Source of the DNA: Bacteroidota bacterium | GTDB taxonomy: Bacteria; Bacteroidota; Bacteroidia; Bacteroidales; SZUA-534 | DNA length: 64,000 nucleotides | Reading direction: 5' to 3' | Assembly: GCA_003250355.1 (NCBI GenBank) | Contig: QKGS01000005.1 | Location: forward strand, 1-64,000 | Part shown: positions 36,242-44,876 of the stretch, piece by piece | How positions within the stretch are numbered: the first letter of the stretch is position 1 | Layout: the number at the start of each line of letters is the position of its first letter | Notes under the pieces: model-generated | What the model saw: the letters and a program-made list of their open reading frames with translations, nothing else | The model's database searches: none | What the model was told of the DNA's origin: nothing | Translations under genes and position numbers: made by a program

Positions 36242-37468
36242 TTACCTTAAAACCGCCCTAACGTTCTCAAAATTACCGTCGTTTGGTGCACCTTTTATTT
36301 GTAATATATTGGAAAATAAATTGTACAAATCAACCGAGTTAATATATCCTGCATTATATCCATGCTTAAATGCCGGACCTATTCCATAAAACACCCCATA
36401 CATATCGGTATCACTATTATTGTATCCATGAGCCGAAAGTGGAACATTTTCATTACCGTTGAGCAGAGTTATATTACTGTCGGCAAGCACTACAATTTCG
36501 GTTATCCTATTTGTGTTTGCAATATGAAACTCATTTGGTATTTCATTTTTGTAATATATATTCAAACCATCAATTTTTTTAAGAGTATTATAAATTGAAT
36601 CGGCACATTTTTTTGCCGGCTCAATCATGTAATACGGATTGCCGCCATAAACGGCTTTTGTCCAGTATTTTGGCACAATACTACTCATATCCAACACCTT
36701 ATTATTGCGAACATCTCTCATTCCATGGTCCGACACTATTACAAAGTTCAACGAATCTTTTATTTCAAGCATATTCGCTTTAGCCATAAAATGGGCAATC
36801 AATTGGTCAACTTTCACAATCCCGTTTTTCATTTGTTCCGAGCTAATTGCAAAATCATTTGCTATACGGTCGGTATCGTTAATGTACCACATTATCAGGT
36901 TTGGGCGTTTGCCGTAAGGCATATTCAGCCAAGCTATTACAGAATCGGCACGTTGAGTATTTGGTACATTGCTGTTATATTGCAGATAATACGAAGGGTG
37001 GTAACCCTTTATTTTAGCTTCGCTCCCTACCCAGTAGTAGCAACCCGCCTTTACCCTTTGCGATTCGGCAGTAACCCATATAGGTTCGGCCATATAAAAA
37101 CGACCATCGGTTACGGTTTTCTCATTTTTATACGAATATACCTTTTTAAGCTTGGGTGTGTAAAAATAATTATGAACCAGCCCATGGTTTTCAGGATAAG
37201 TACCAGTAGCAATTGAGTAATGGTTGGGAAATGTTACGGTTGGGAATACAGGCTTCAATCCGGCAGCCTTTACTCCATGCAGTTCAATACTGTCGAGCGT
37301 TGGGGTTGCGGCCAGTTGTTGATAATCGTGTCGGAAACCGTCGATAGAAAGTACCACCAAATATGGGCGTGGAGCAACCGGCTCACTCTTATTTTTAAAC
37401 TTAAAAAAATCCTGAACCAATACTATGGCAGCAAATGCCACAAGCGATATTATTATTATTTTCTTCAT
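36242..37468 (-). CDS. Ectonucleotide pyrophosphatase/phosphodiesterase family protein
   Basis: An exported alkaline-phosphatase-superfamily enzyme. After an N-terminal membrane/signal segment, the first metal site reads VVLSIDGFRHDY and the catalytic Thr lies in FPTVTFPNHYSIATG, the signature of the NPP group. Further metal ligands appear in WYINDTDRIAND, IVSDHGMRD and LSAHGYNN. Members cleave phosphodiester or pyrophosphate bonds in nucleotides or lipids. Its 408 residues match the bacterial enzymes. Its stop lies 55 bases upstream of the CstA-like gene on the same strand, so cotranscription is possible, but the latter has its own promoter. Confidence 0.92.
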   Translation of the reverse strand: MKKIIIISLVAFAAIVLVQDFFKFKNKSEPVAPRPYLVVLSIDGFRHDYQQLAATPTLDSIELHGVKAAGLKPVFPTVTFPNHYSIATGTYPENHGLVHNYFYTPKLKKVYSYKNEKTVTDGRFYMAEPIWVTAESQRVKAGCYYWVGSEAKIKGYHPSYYLQYNSNVPNTQRADSVIAWLNMPYGKRPNLIMWYINDTDRIANDFAISSEQMKNGIVKVDQLIAHFMAKANMLEIKDSLNFVIVSDHGMRDVRNNKVLDMSSIVPKYWTKAVYGGNPYYMIEPAKKCADSIYNTLKKIDGLNIYYKNEIPNEFHIANTNRITEIVVLADSNITLLNGNENVPLSAHGYNNSDTDMYGVFYGIGPAFKHGYNAGYINSVDLYNLFSNILQIKGAPNDGNFENVRAVLR

Positions 37469-37556
37469 TGTGCAAAGGTGTATAAATTAGAGAAAATAAT
37501 ATAGTTTTTCATTAAGAAGAATAATAATTTAAATTCCCCGATTGAGAACTTTTTCT

Positions 37557-37582
37557 TATATTTGTTCCCATAAAGAGAACAA
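37557..37582 (+). promoter_or_regulatory. Promoter and candidate operator of higBA-nfo
   Basis: A perfect -7 element TATATTTG (37557-37564) overlaps a palindrome TTGTTC-N9-GAACAA (37562-37582) that reaches the higB start codon; a direct GAGAAC repeat lies at 37544-37549 and 37575-37580. This placement suits autoregulation by the HigA antitoxin, which is an inference. Confidence 0.6.
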
Positions 37583-37878
37583 TGAAGCGGATTTTAGCAA
37601 AAAGTACACTGCGTGAATTTTGGGATAAATACCCTGATTCAGAGCAGTATTTAAAAACATGGTACGATACTGCCATGAATTCGAAATGGAATAATCCGAA
37701 CGATGTAAAAAACATCTATGCAAATGCCAGCATTTTAAAAAACGGGAGAGTTGTGTTTAATATAAAAGGAAATACCTATCGGTTAATTGTAAAGTTCAAT
37801 TTTGAATATGAATTAGCATTTATCCGATTTATAGGCTCTCATGCTGAATATGATAAAATTGATGCTGATAACATATAA
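37582..37878 (+). CDS. higB: HigB-type toxin
   Basis: The 98-residue product matches the HigB mRNA interferase group of the RelE superfamily: LREFWDKYPDSEQYLKTWYD opens it, SKWNNPNDVKNIYANASIL follows and the core ends GNTYRLIVKFNF ... FIRFIGSHAEYDKID. The terminal GTHAEYDKI-type segment is diagnostic for this group. It should cut mRNA on the ribosome when not bound by HigA. The toxin-first order is that of higBA systems. It appears intact. Confidence 0.93.
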   Translation: MKRILAKSTLREFWDKYPDSEQYLKTWYDTAMNSKWNNPNDVKNIYANASILKNGRVVFNIKGNTYRLIVKFNFEYELAFIRFIGSHAEYDKIDADNI

Positions 37879-37889
37879 ATACAGTTATT

Positions 37890-38258
37890 ATGAATATAAA
37901 ACCTATAAAGTCGGAAAGTGATTACAGAAAAGCTTTAGATAGACTTAATGAAATATTCGATGCCCAAAAAGGGAGTAGTCAAGGCGATGAATTGGAAATA
38001 TTATCACTATTAATTGATGATTATGAGCATAAATATTATCCTATTGAAGTTCCTGACCCAATTGAAGCAATTAAAATACGGATGGAGGAGATGCAGCTGA
38101 AACAAGTTGATTTAATTCCTGTTATTGGTGGAAAAAGTAGAGTATCGGAAATACTAAATAAAAAAAGAAAGCTTACTGTTGAAATGATTCGAAAGCTGGC
38201 GTTTAAACTTAACATTTCGGCCAATATATTAATTAACGATTATCAGTTAGTCAAATAA
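37890..38258 (+). CDS. higA: HigA-type antitoxin
   Basis: The 122-residue partner, 11 bases after higB. The C-terminal half is a helix-turn-helix ([40 protein letters not shown]) that should bind the operator at 37562. The N-terminal half is acidic ([19 protein letters not shown]) and is expected to help hold the toxin. Ten bases after its stop nfo begins, so all three genes probably share a transcript. Confidence 0.92.
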   Translation: MNIKPIKSESDYRKALDRLNEIFDAQKGSSQGDELEILSLLIDDYEHKYYPIEVPDPIEAIKIRMEEMQLKQVDLIPVIGGKSRVSEILNKKRKLTVEMIRKLAFKLNISANILINDYQLVK

Positions 38259-38268
38259 CAAAAAAACC

Positions 38269-39108
38269 ATGAAATACATAGGAGCACACGTAAGCGCAGC
38301 GGGTGGTGTTGAGAACGCCCCGGTTAATGCACATAAAATAGGAGCCGATGCATTTGCATTATTTACCAAAAACCAAAAACAGTGGTCGGCTTCACCACTT
38401 ACCGCCGATAATATCAGATTGTTTAAGGATAATTGTTTGAAATACAATATACTTCCGGAAAATGTATTGCCACACGACAGCTATCTCATAAATTTGGGAC
38501 ACCCCGAAGCCGAAGGATTGGAGAAATCGCGTAATGCTTTTTTACATGAAATGCAACGCTGCGAACAATTGGGGTTAAAACTATTGAACTTTCACCCCGG
38601 CAGCCACTTGAAAAAAACCGACGAAGAGAGCTGCCTTGAAACCATTGCCGAGTCAATAAATATTGCTCTTGCCAATACTAGAGGGGTAACGGCTGTTATT
38701 GAAAATACTGCCGGTCAGGGTACCAACTTAGGCTTTACTTTTGAACAACTGCAATATATTATTGACTGTGTTGCCGATAAGGAACGAGTAGGGGTTTGTA
38801 TCGACACCTGCCATATGTTTGCCGCCGGATACGATATACGTACCGAAAGCACTTTTGAGGAAACATGGGATATATTCGACCAAATAGTTGGGTTCGACTA
38901 CCTGAAAGCCATGCACATAAACGACAGCAAGAAAGAGCTTGGCAGCCGTGTTGACCGTCATGAATCGCTGGGCAAAGGTTTTATCGGTATCGATAATTTC
39001 CGCTACCTTATGAGCGACCCCCGCTTCAACAATATTCCGCTTATACTCGAAACACCCAATCCCGACATTTGGAAAGAGGAAATAGAGTTGTTAAGGAGTT
39101 TTATGTAA
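38269..39108 (+). CDS. nfo: Deoxyribonuclease IV (endonuclease IV)
   Basis: A TIM-barrel AP endonuclease of 279 residues that cuts 5' to abasic sites in base-excision repair. The three-zinc site is complete: [49 protein letters not shown] and LILETPNPD. The N-terminus [13 protein letters not shown] is typical. It begins ten bases after higA, so its basal expression may depend on the toxin-antitoxin promoter unless an internal one exists; I see no TAnnTTTG in that gap. Confidence 0.96.
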   Translation: MKYIGAHVSAAGGVENAPVNAHKIGADAFALFTKNQKQWSASPLTADNIRLFKDNCLKYNILPENVLPHDSYLINLGHPEAEGLEKSRNAFLHEMQRCEQLGLKLLNFHPGSHLKKTDEESCLETIAESINIALANTRGVTAVIENTAGQGTNLGFTFEQLQYIIDCVADKERVGVCIDTCHMFAAGYDIRTESTFEETWDIFDQIVGFDYLKAMHINDSKKELGSRVDRHESLGKGFIGIDNFRYLMSDPRFNNIPLILETPNPDIWKEEIELLRSFM

Positions 39109-39227
39109 TTGTATGTTTTTGAGTCATTATTACTTATAATTTTTACACTTATTATCAATATAGCTTTACCTCACATAAATACGAGCCGTAAAAATAAACC
39201 TATTCCACACGCTATAACAACTTAAAA

Positions 39228-39282
39228 ATTACATTTATGTAATAATAAGCATTATTAATATTATTTATTTTTACTAAATTTG
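39228..39282 (+). promoter_or_regulatory. Promoter region of the DUF4143 ATPase gene
   Basis: TAAATTTG (39275-39282) matches TAnnTTTG 17 bases before the ATG. A palindrome ATTACAT-TT-ATGTAAT lies at 39228-39243, about 30 bases upstream of it. Confidence 0.5.
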
Positions 39283-39299
39283 TTTAAATAAATAGTTTT

Positions 39300-40736
39300 A
39301 TGAGTAAAACAAATCCTATTCCTATCGAAAAAATAATAGACCGTTTGCGATACGAAAACCCTTGGTGGATAAGACAACAAATACCGGAAGCTTACAAAAC
39401 CATGTCGAAACGTTTGTATTTCGATTTATTATATCCTCACATTACAGAGTGTAGTATAAGGCGTGCATTGGTTCTTATGGGTCCCCGAAGAGTAGGCAAA
39501 ACAGTTATGTTGTATCACTGCATTCAACAACTCATTGAAGATAATGTAAACGCTCAACAAATATTTTTTATTGGTATCGATAATCCTATATATGTGCATT
39601 TGAGCTTAGAAGACTTATTAAGTCTTTGTAAACAAACCTTAAAAATATCTAACCTGAATGGCTGCTATGTATTTTTCGACGAAATACAGTATCTCAAAGA
39701 TTGGGAACGTCATTTAAAAGTGTTGGTTGATTCGTATCCTGATACTAAGTTTATAGTATCAGGTTCGGCGGCAGCAGCCCTTAAATGGCACAGTGCCGAG
39801 AGCGGTGCCGGACGTTTTACCGACTTTATGCTTCCCCCGTTAACTTTTAGGGAATATATTCATCTCAAACAAATGAATCATTTAATGTATCAGGGTAATG
39901 TCAATTATGGAGGCGATATGCTTAGTTATAGTCTTACCCACGATATTAAAGCATTAAACAAAGAGTTTGTTAATTACTTAAATTTTGGGGGATATCCTGA
40001 AGTTGTACTATCAGAAAAAATTCAGAGTGATATGGGGAGGTATGTAAAAAATGACATTGTAGATAAAGTACTTCTGCGAGATTTACCTAGTTTATATGGT
40101 ATAAAAGATGTACAGGAGTTAAATCGTTTTTTTACCTACATTGCCTACAATACCGGCAATGAATTTTCATATGAAACTATTTCCAAAGAGAGTGGCATAC
40201 AAAAGGAAACTATAAAAAGATATCTGGAGTATCTGGAAGCTGCTTTTTTAATTAAAGTGCTAAACAAAGTAGATATAAATGCAAAACGTTTGAAACGAAT
40301 CACCAGTTTTAAAGTATATTTAACCAATCCATCGTTACGTACCGCATTATTCTCGCCTGTTATCGAAACCGATAACGAAATGGGTAATATGGTAGAAACT
40401 GCCATATTATCGCAATGGATGCATAGGGAAAACCTCGATTTAACTTATGCTCGTTGGAAAGATGGCAGAAGAGAAGGTGAAGTTGATTTAGTTTTGGTTG
40501 ATGATAAAAAATTTAAACCTGTTTGGGGTGTTGAAATCAAGTGGAGTAATCGTTATTTTGAAAAGCCAAAGGAACTGAAAAGTCTTATTAATTTTTGTAA
40601 ATCAAATACTCTTGAAAAAGCATTTGTTACCTCTATTGACCAATTAGGAAATATAACATTTGAAAGTATTGGGTTTACTTTTTTACCTGCATCTTTATAC
40701 ACCTTTAATATAGTTGACTTTACGTTAAAAAAATAA
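39300..40736 (+). CDS. AAA-family ATPase with DUF4143 domain
   Basis: A 478-residue protein. Walker A is MGPRRVGKT (about 61-69), Walker B CYVFFDEIQYLKDWE, and the sensor segment FIVSGSAAAALKW. A winged-helix-like middle (YETISKESGIQKETIKRYLE) precedes the C-terminal DUF4143 module, which ends with a nuclease-like core GEVDLVLV ... WGVEIKWSN. These ATPases are common, usually solitary, and of unknown biological role. I see no sign of truncation. The solitary setting next to higBA-nfo and the lysis pair suggests an accessory stretch. Confidence 0.9.
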   Translation: MSKTNPIPIEKIIDRLRYENPWWIRQQIPEAYKTMSKRLYFDLLYPHITECSIRRALVLMGPRRVGKTVMLYHCIQQLIEDNVNAQQIFFIGIDNPIYVHLSLEDLLSLCKQTLKISNLNGCYVFFDEIQYLKDWERHLKVLVDSYPDTKFIVSGSAAAALKWHSAESGAGRFTDFMLPPLTFREYIHLKQMNHLMYQGNVNYGGDMLSYSLTHDIKALNKEFVNYLNFGGYPEVVLSEKIQSDMGRYVKNDIVDKVLLRDLPSLYGIKDVQELNRFFTYIAYNTGNEFSYETISKESGIQKETIKRYLEYLEAAFLIKVLNKVDINAKRLKRITSFKVYLTNPSLRTALFSPVIETDNEMGNMVETAILSQWMHRENLDLTYARWKDGRREGEVDLVLVDDKKFKPVWGVEIKWSNRYFEKPKELKSLINFCKSNTLEKAFVTSIDQLGNITFESIGFTFLPASLYTFNIVDFTLKK

Positions 40737-40793
40737 CTAACACTTGACCAAAAAACACTAAATTGCACCTACTAATTTTTAAAATCATTTATT

Positions 40794-41303
40794 ATGAATA
40801 AAATTAAAAAAGCTGTTATCGGTTTAGTTGCAGTAGCTATAATTGCACTTAGTACCGGTTGTTACGGGTCGTTTTCGCTTACCAATAAAGTGTACGACCT
40901 AAATATGGATATGGGCGACAAATGGGTTAAGGAAGTTGTATTCCTGGCATTCAACATTATTCCGGTATACGGTTTCTGTTTATTTATTGACGGTGTTGTA
41001 ATAAACAGCATTGAGTTTTGGACAGGAAGCAATCCTCTTGCACTGAAAGAAGGTGAAATGGAGAAAAAAATTGTAGAATCGCAAGGTATAGCTTACGAAA
41101 TTACTGCTACTTACCAAAACTACGAAGTGGTTCAACTTAACGGCACCGAAGCAGGCAAAACAGTAAACTTTACTTACAATGCCACTGAAAATGCGTGGTT
41201 TGCCAACGACGGATTACACTACACAAAAGTGTGCGACGGCAAACAATTCAAAACAAAAAAATACCTCAAAGAGGGTAGTGTTCAGGAAGTTGCGGTGAGG
41301 TAA
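40794..41303 (+). CDS. DUF3332-family lipoprotein
   Basis: A lipoprotein signal (MNKIKKAVIGLVAVAIIALSTGCYGSF, Cys23) is followed by the conserved DUF3332 start SFSLTNKVYDLN, a hydrophobic segment (EVVFLAFNIIPVYGFCLFID) and the polar C-terminal domain. The whole family shares this layout; its role is not known to me. The gene ends with a strong terminator. It lies 57 bases after the DUF4143 ATPase on the same strand. Confidence 0.85.
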   Translation: MNKIKKAVIGLVAVAIIALSTGCYGSFSLTNKVYDLNMDMGDKWVKEVVFLAFNIIPVYGFCLFIDGVVINSIEFWTGSNPLALKEGEMEKKIVESQGIAYEITATYQNYEVVQLNGTEAGKTVNFTYNATENAWFANDGLHYTKVCDGKQFKTKKYLKEGSVQEVAVR

Positions 41304-41335
41304 ATATATTCATACCGGTAATAAAAACTATTATT

Positions 41336-41376
41336 AAAAAAGGGTGTCCAATACTTTTGGAACACCCTTTTTTATT
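41336..41376 (+). terminator. Terminator after the DUF3332 gene
   Basis: AAAAAAGGGTGT pairs with ACACCCTTTTTT, extended inward by CCAA/TTGG after a bulged A. It ends in a T run. Confidence 0.9.
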
Positions 41377-41404
41377 AGTTTATCATTTACACCCTAATGT
41401 GGGA

Positions 41405-41489
41405 TTTTAGTATCAAGTATCAAGTACAAAGTATCAAGTAAAAAACTACACATATCTTGATACTTGATACTATGTACTTGATACTAAAA
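41405..41489. repeat. Inverted heptamer repeats (AGTATCA)
   Basis: The left arm (41405-41440) holds AGTATCA, AGTATCA, AGTACAA, AGTATCA in a row. The right arm (41455-41489) is a run of the complementary heptamers TTGATAC, TTGATAC, TATGTAC, TTGATAC. The outer 15 bases of the arms pair perfectly (41405-41419 with 41475-41489). The spacer is 14 bases. This accounts for much of the 352-base gap before the holin gene. Confidence 0.85.
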
Positions 41490-41655
41490 AGCTATAATCA
41501 CAAAGGTCATAATATCAATACATTGAGCATTTCCATACATCGAACGTTGTTTTATGTAAAATTTATTTGAATATCTATTAAACAGATTTTATATTTGGTT
41601 ATTAATTATTTAACCTTAAAATACTGACACCAAATAATAACTAAAATAATAAGCA

Positions 41656-42114
41656 ATGAACTTTTTATCGAAAATTTTCAGCAAAGGAGCGTCCGATATC
41701 CTTGAAAAAGGGGGCAAGATAGTAGATAACCTTACTACATCTGACCAGGAAAAAATGAATGCAAAAAACGAGTTATCGAATATAGTTTTTAATGCATTGA
41801 ACGAAGTGCAAATGGCTCAGAAAGACATAATTATGTCCGAAACATCGGGTAATAAACTACAGCGAAGCTGGCGACCACTAGTGATGTTGGCATTTGCATT
41901 TATTGTAGTGTATTCATACTTTATTCAGCCGGCATTTTTTCCTAAAGCTATACCCATGGCCGATAAGCTTAAACCCGAATTTTGGGAACTGTTAAAATTA
42001 GGCCTTGGAGGATATGTAATAGGTCGTTCGGCCGAAAAAATTGCCGGAACGGTAACCAAGAATGTAGATATGCCGTTTGCCAGAAAAAAAGACAGAAAAA
42101 ACATATTCGGGTAG
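41656..42114 (+). CDS. Holin of the 3TM type
   Basis: The 152-residue product has an amphipathic N-terminal half (KIFSKGASDILEKGGKIVDN) and QKDIIMSETSGNKLQRSWRP before a strongly hydrophobic segment (LVMLAFAFIVVYSYFIQPAFF). A second hydrophobic segment, FWELLKLGLGGYVIGRSAEK, precedes the basic tail. This arrangement, with WRP(L/I) before the membrane span, is that of the 3TM holins found in phages and gene-transfer agents. It should make lesions in the inner membrane that release the amidase encoded three bases downstream. No other phage gene lies nearby. Confidence 0.82.
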   Translation: MNFLSKIFSKGASDILEKGGKIVDNLTTSDQEKMNAKNELSNIVFNALNEVQMAQKDIIMSETSGNKLQRSWRPLVMLAFAFIVVYSYFIQPAFFPKAIPMADKLKPEFWELLKLGLGGYVIGRSAEKIAGTVTKNVDMPFARKKDRKNIFG

Positions 42115-42117
42115 CAG

Positions 42118-42945
42118 ATGTTAAAAATTGAAAATCATTGGTTTACCCCATCAGATGAGGTAGAACATATTGCTTGCCCAAAAAACACACAACTGTTTGA
42201 CCGCGGACAACCCGATACCATTGTTATACACTATACCGCAGGCAAAAACGGTATTAGTTCAGCTCATTATTTGGCAAAAGATAATGTAAAAGCATCGGCT
42301 CATTTAGTATTAGACCGTTCGGGGAAAATTATACAGCTTGTCCCTTTCAATACCATTAGCTGGCATGCAGGAAAAAGCAGTTACGCCGAACGCTCAGGCT
42401 TCAATAACTTTTCAATAGGGATAGAAATTGATAATGCCGGAATACTCGAAAAAACAGGCGATATGTACAAATCGTGGTTTGGCAAAAAATATACAGCCGA
42501 TGAGGTTGTTAAAGCTACTCACCGCAATGAATCGACTGAGCGATACTGGCACACATATACCGAAGAGCAAATAGATACTGTGCAACTAATTTGCGAAAAG
42601 CTAATGGATACTTACCCAACTATAAAATATATATTGGGACACGAAGAAATTGCTCCCGGACGTAAGCAAGACCCAGGCCCGGCATTTCCACTCAATAAGC
42701 TAAGAACCATACTGCTCGACAGCAGACAAGAATCGGGTTCCGATAAATTTGCAAATGCAATTGGGTTTGTCGATGTTGATGGGTTAAATATTCGTGAAAT
42801 GCCATCGGTTAATTCCGATACAGTAGCCGAGCCATTACCTGAAGGTACAAAGGTGCGAATACAGGCAAAGCATAACAATTGGTATAAAGTAACAGCCGAA
42901 ATTGAAGGCTGGGTTGCCGCCGACTATATTGCATTCAACGAATAA
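42118..42945 (+). CDS. N-acetylmuramoyl-L-alanine amidase with SH3 domain (endolysin-like)
   Basis: Residues about 30-200 are an Amidase_2 (T7-lysozyme-like) domain: zinc His in TIVIHYTAGKN, then ISWHAGKSSYAERSGFNNFS, and LGHEEIAPGRKQDPGPAF with the other zinc His and the catalytic Lys. Residues about 212-272 are a bacterial SH3 domain (VDGLNIREMPSVNS, NNWYKVTAEIEGWVAADYI) that would bind the wall. There is no signal peptide, so access to peptidoglycan requires the holin before it; the two genes are three bases apart. It cleaves between muramic acid and L-Ala. The pair looks intact. Confidence 0.92.
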   Translation: MLKIENHWFTPSDEVEHIACPKNTQLFDRGQPDTIVIHYTAGKNGISSAHYLAKDNVKASAHLVLDRSGKIIQLVPFNTISWHAGKSSYAERSGFNNFSIGIEIDNAGILEKTGDMYKSWFGKKYTADEVVKATHRNESTERYWHTYTEEQIDTVQLICEKLMDTYPTIKYILGHEEIAPGRKQDPGPAFPLNKLRTILLDSRQESGSDKFANAIGFVDVDGLNIREMPSVNSDTVAEPLPEGTKVRIQAKHNNWYKVTAEIEGWVAADYIAFNE

Positions 42946-42995
42946 TATTTTTTATTTAGAGTTGCACAGCCGTGCAACTCTAAATAAAAAATATT
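42944..42995. terminator. Bidirectional terminator between amidase and sppA
   Basis: A perfect 24-base stem (42944-42967 with 42972-42995) around AGCC. It starts inside the amidase stop codon and ends inside the sppA stop codon. T's lie at both outer ends, so it can stop transcription from either side. Confidence 0.93.
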
Positions 42996-44763
42996 AATAC
43001 AATTCCACATTGAAAGGCATACGTGCCTGAACACCCTCCATTTTGGTAATAGATTCTATTTGTTTATATGCCGAATAGGCTTCGCCTAATTCATTTTTAA
43101 TAAATCTTATTTTCACTTCGCCTGTAAGTTGCTTTATAAACTCTTCCATAGGGTCGGGAATTTCAGGATACTCAACTATTCGGTACTTCTCAATTCCGGC
43201 TTTTTCTACGGCTATTTCCACAGCCCTGTTTAGTCCGCCAAATACATCTACTAAGCCTATCTCTTTGGCGTTGGCTCCGCTCCATACACGCCCTTGACCT
43301 ATCTCGTCAACATATTGTTTTGAAATGTTTCTGCCATCGGCTACGTGCGAAATAAATGTATCGTAAACATCTTCAACGCTTTCCTGAATTATCTCTTTCT
43401 CAGCTTCGCTAAATTGTCGTGTTAGGTCGGGCATATCGGCAAATTTGTTAGTCTTTACTCCGTCGAATGTTAACCCTAGCTTTTTATTCATAAATTCCTG
43501 AGTATTGAACAATACTCCAAATACCCCTATGGAACCTGTTATAGTTACCTCACTTGCCACAATTGTGTCGGCAGGGCACGAAATATAATAACCACCCGAC
43601 GCTGCCAAGTCGCCCATTGATACAATAAAGGGTTTTGCTTTTTGAGCTAACACTGCTTCACGCCAAATAATATCAGAGGCCAAAGAGCTCCCTCCGGGCG
43701 AATTTACGCGAAATACTATCGCTTTAACAGTTGAGTCGCGACGTGCTGTGCGAATGGCTTTAGCAGTAGTCTCTGAACCAATATTGTCGGTTCCGTTTTT
43801 GCCATACTCTATTGCTCCCTGAGCATATACTATTGCAATTTTGTTTTTTTCGGGCTTGCCCTTTTTTTCAACAGCAACATTGTTGTATTTACTCAGGTTA
43901 ACAAATCTGATATCCTCAGGTTTATCGGTATTTGTTAGTTGAGCTATTTCATCAGCTAATTCATCGCGGTATTTTACGGCATCGGCAAGTTTAAGTTCTA
44001 CGGCATTGTGTGGGCTGCGTACTGCATAGCTATTGGCAATTTGGTTTATTTCATTTGCCGTAAGGTTACGTTGCTCGGCTATTCCGGCAACTATGTGATT
44101 CCAAATCGATTGCACAAAAACCATACTTTGTTCCTTGCTTTCGGTACTCATGTCGGTACGCATAAATGGTTCCACGGCACTTTTGTATTTGCCATGTCGA
44201 AATATTATCGGTTCAATTCCAAGCTTTTCAAATGTCCCTTTGAAGAACATCACTTTTGAACGTAACCCTTTAAGCTCCATTTCACCCTCAGGGTTCAGGT
44301 ATATCTTGTCCGACACCGAAGCCAGATAGTATGCTCCCTGTGTCATAATATCGGAGTAGGTATATATAAATTTGCCCGATTTTTTAAAGTCAATTAATGC
44401 ATCGCGTATCTCTTCAATAGTGGCAATTCCGGCAGGTATGTATAACAGGTCTAACAGTATGCCGTCGATATTTGAATCGGTTTTAGCCTTTTCTATATTT
44501 TTTAAAATTCGGTTTAAGCCCAAGCGGGGATTACTCTCAAATGTTTTAAAATCGAAATTTTCAAATGGATTATCGGTAGCCCTATCTATAATCTCAGTAT
44601 TAAACTTTAAGTACAATACTGAATGAGGCTGTATGGTTACTGTTTTATCGCTCGATGCCGAACTTATAATACTAATAATACCAAACAACAGGAATATTGA
44701 TATGACACTAAAAAGCAACACGCCTACAAATGAGGCAAACACATATTTCAGAAAACTTTTCAT
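42994..44763 (-). CDS. sppA: Signal peptide peptidase SppA, long form
   Basis: A 589-residue inner-membrane serine protease with tandem SppA domains. An N-terminal membrane anchor (residues 8-32) is followed by the N-terminal domain carrying the general-base Lys (IFRHGKYKSAVEPF). The C-terminal domain carries the catalytic Ser in GDLAASGGYYISC and the segments VFRVNSPGGSSLASDI and GSIGVFGVLF. The Ser-Lys pair split over two domains is the known arrangement of the 67-kDa form. It degrades leftover signal peptides. The gene faces the amidase across a shared terminator. Confidence 0.95.
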   Translation of the reverse strand: MKSFLKYVFASFVGVLLFSVISIFLLFGIISIISSASSDKTVTIQPHSVLYLKFNTEIIDRATDNPFENFDFKTFESNPRLGLNRILKNIEKAKTDSNIDGILLDLLYIPAGIATIEEIRDALIDFKKSGKFIYTYSDIMTQGAYYLASVSDKIYLNPEGEMELKGLRSKVMFFKGTFEKLGIEPIIFRHGKYKSAVEPFMRTDMSTESKEQSMVFVQSIWNHIVAGIAEQRNLTANEINQIANSYAVRSPHNAVELKLADAVKYRDELADEIAQLTNTDKPEDIRFVNLSKYNNVAVEKKGKPEKNKIAIVYAQGAIEYGKNGTDNIGSETTAKAIRTARRDSTVKAIVFRVNSPGGSSLASDIIWREAVLAQKAKPFIVSMGDLAASGGYYISCPADTIVASEVTITGSIGVFGVLFNTQEFMNKKLGLTFDGVKTNKFADMPDLTRQFSEAEKEIIQESVEDVYDTFISHVADGRNISKQYVDEIGQGRVWSGANAKEIGLVDVFGGLNRAVEIAVEKAGIEKYRIVEYPEIPDPMEEFIKQLTGEVKIRFIKNELGEAYSAYKQIESITKMEGVQARMPFNVELY

Positions 44764-44876
44764 GATTCTTATTTTTATAAACTTTTATCTATGACGATAT
44801 TATTACCTGTGGGTTACAAAATAAATAGCCTGTACACTATTTTGTTAATGCAGTATAAAACAATATGTTCAGAGCA

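Noticed and set aside
41656-42945. Prophage
   Set aside because: Only the holin and amidase genes are phage-like; no structural, integrase or replication gene and no attachment repeats were found nearby.
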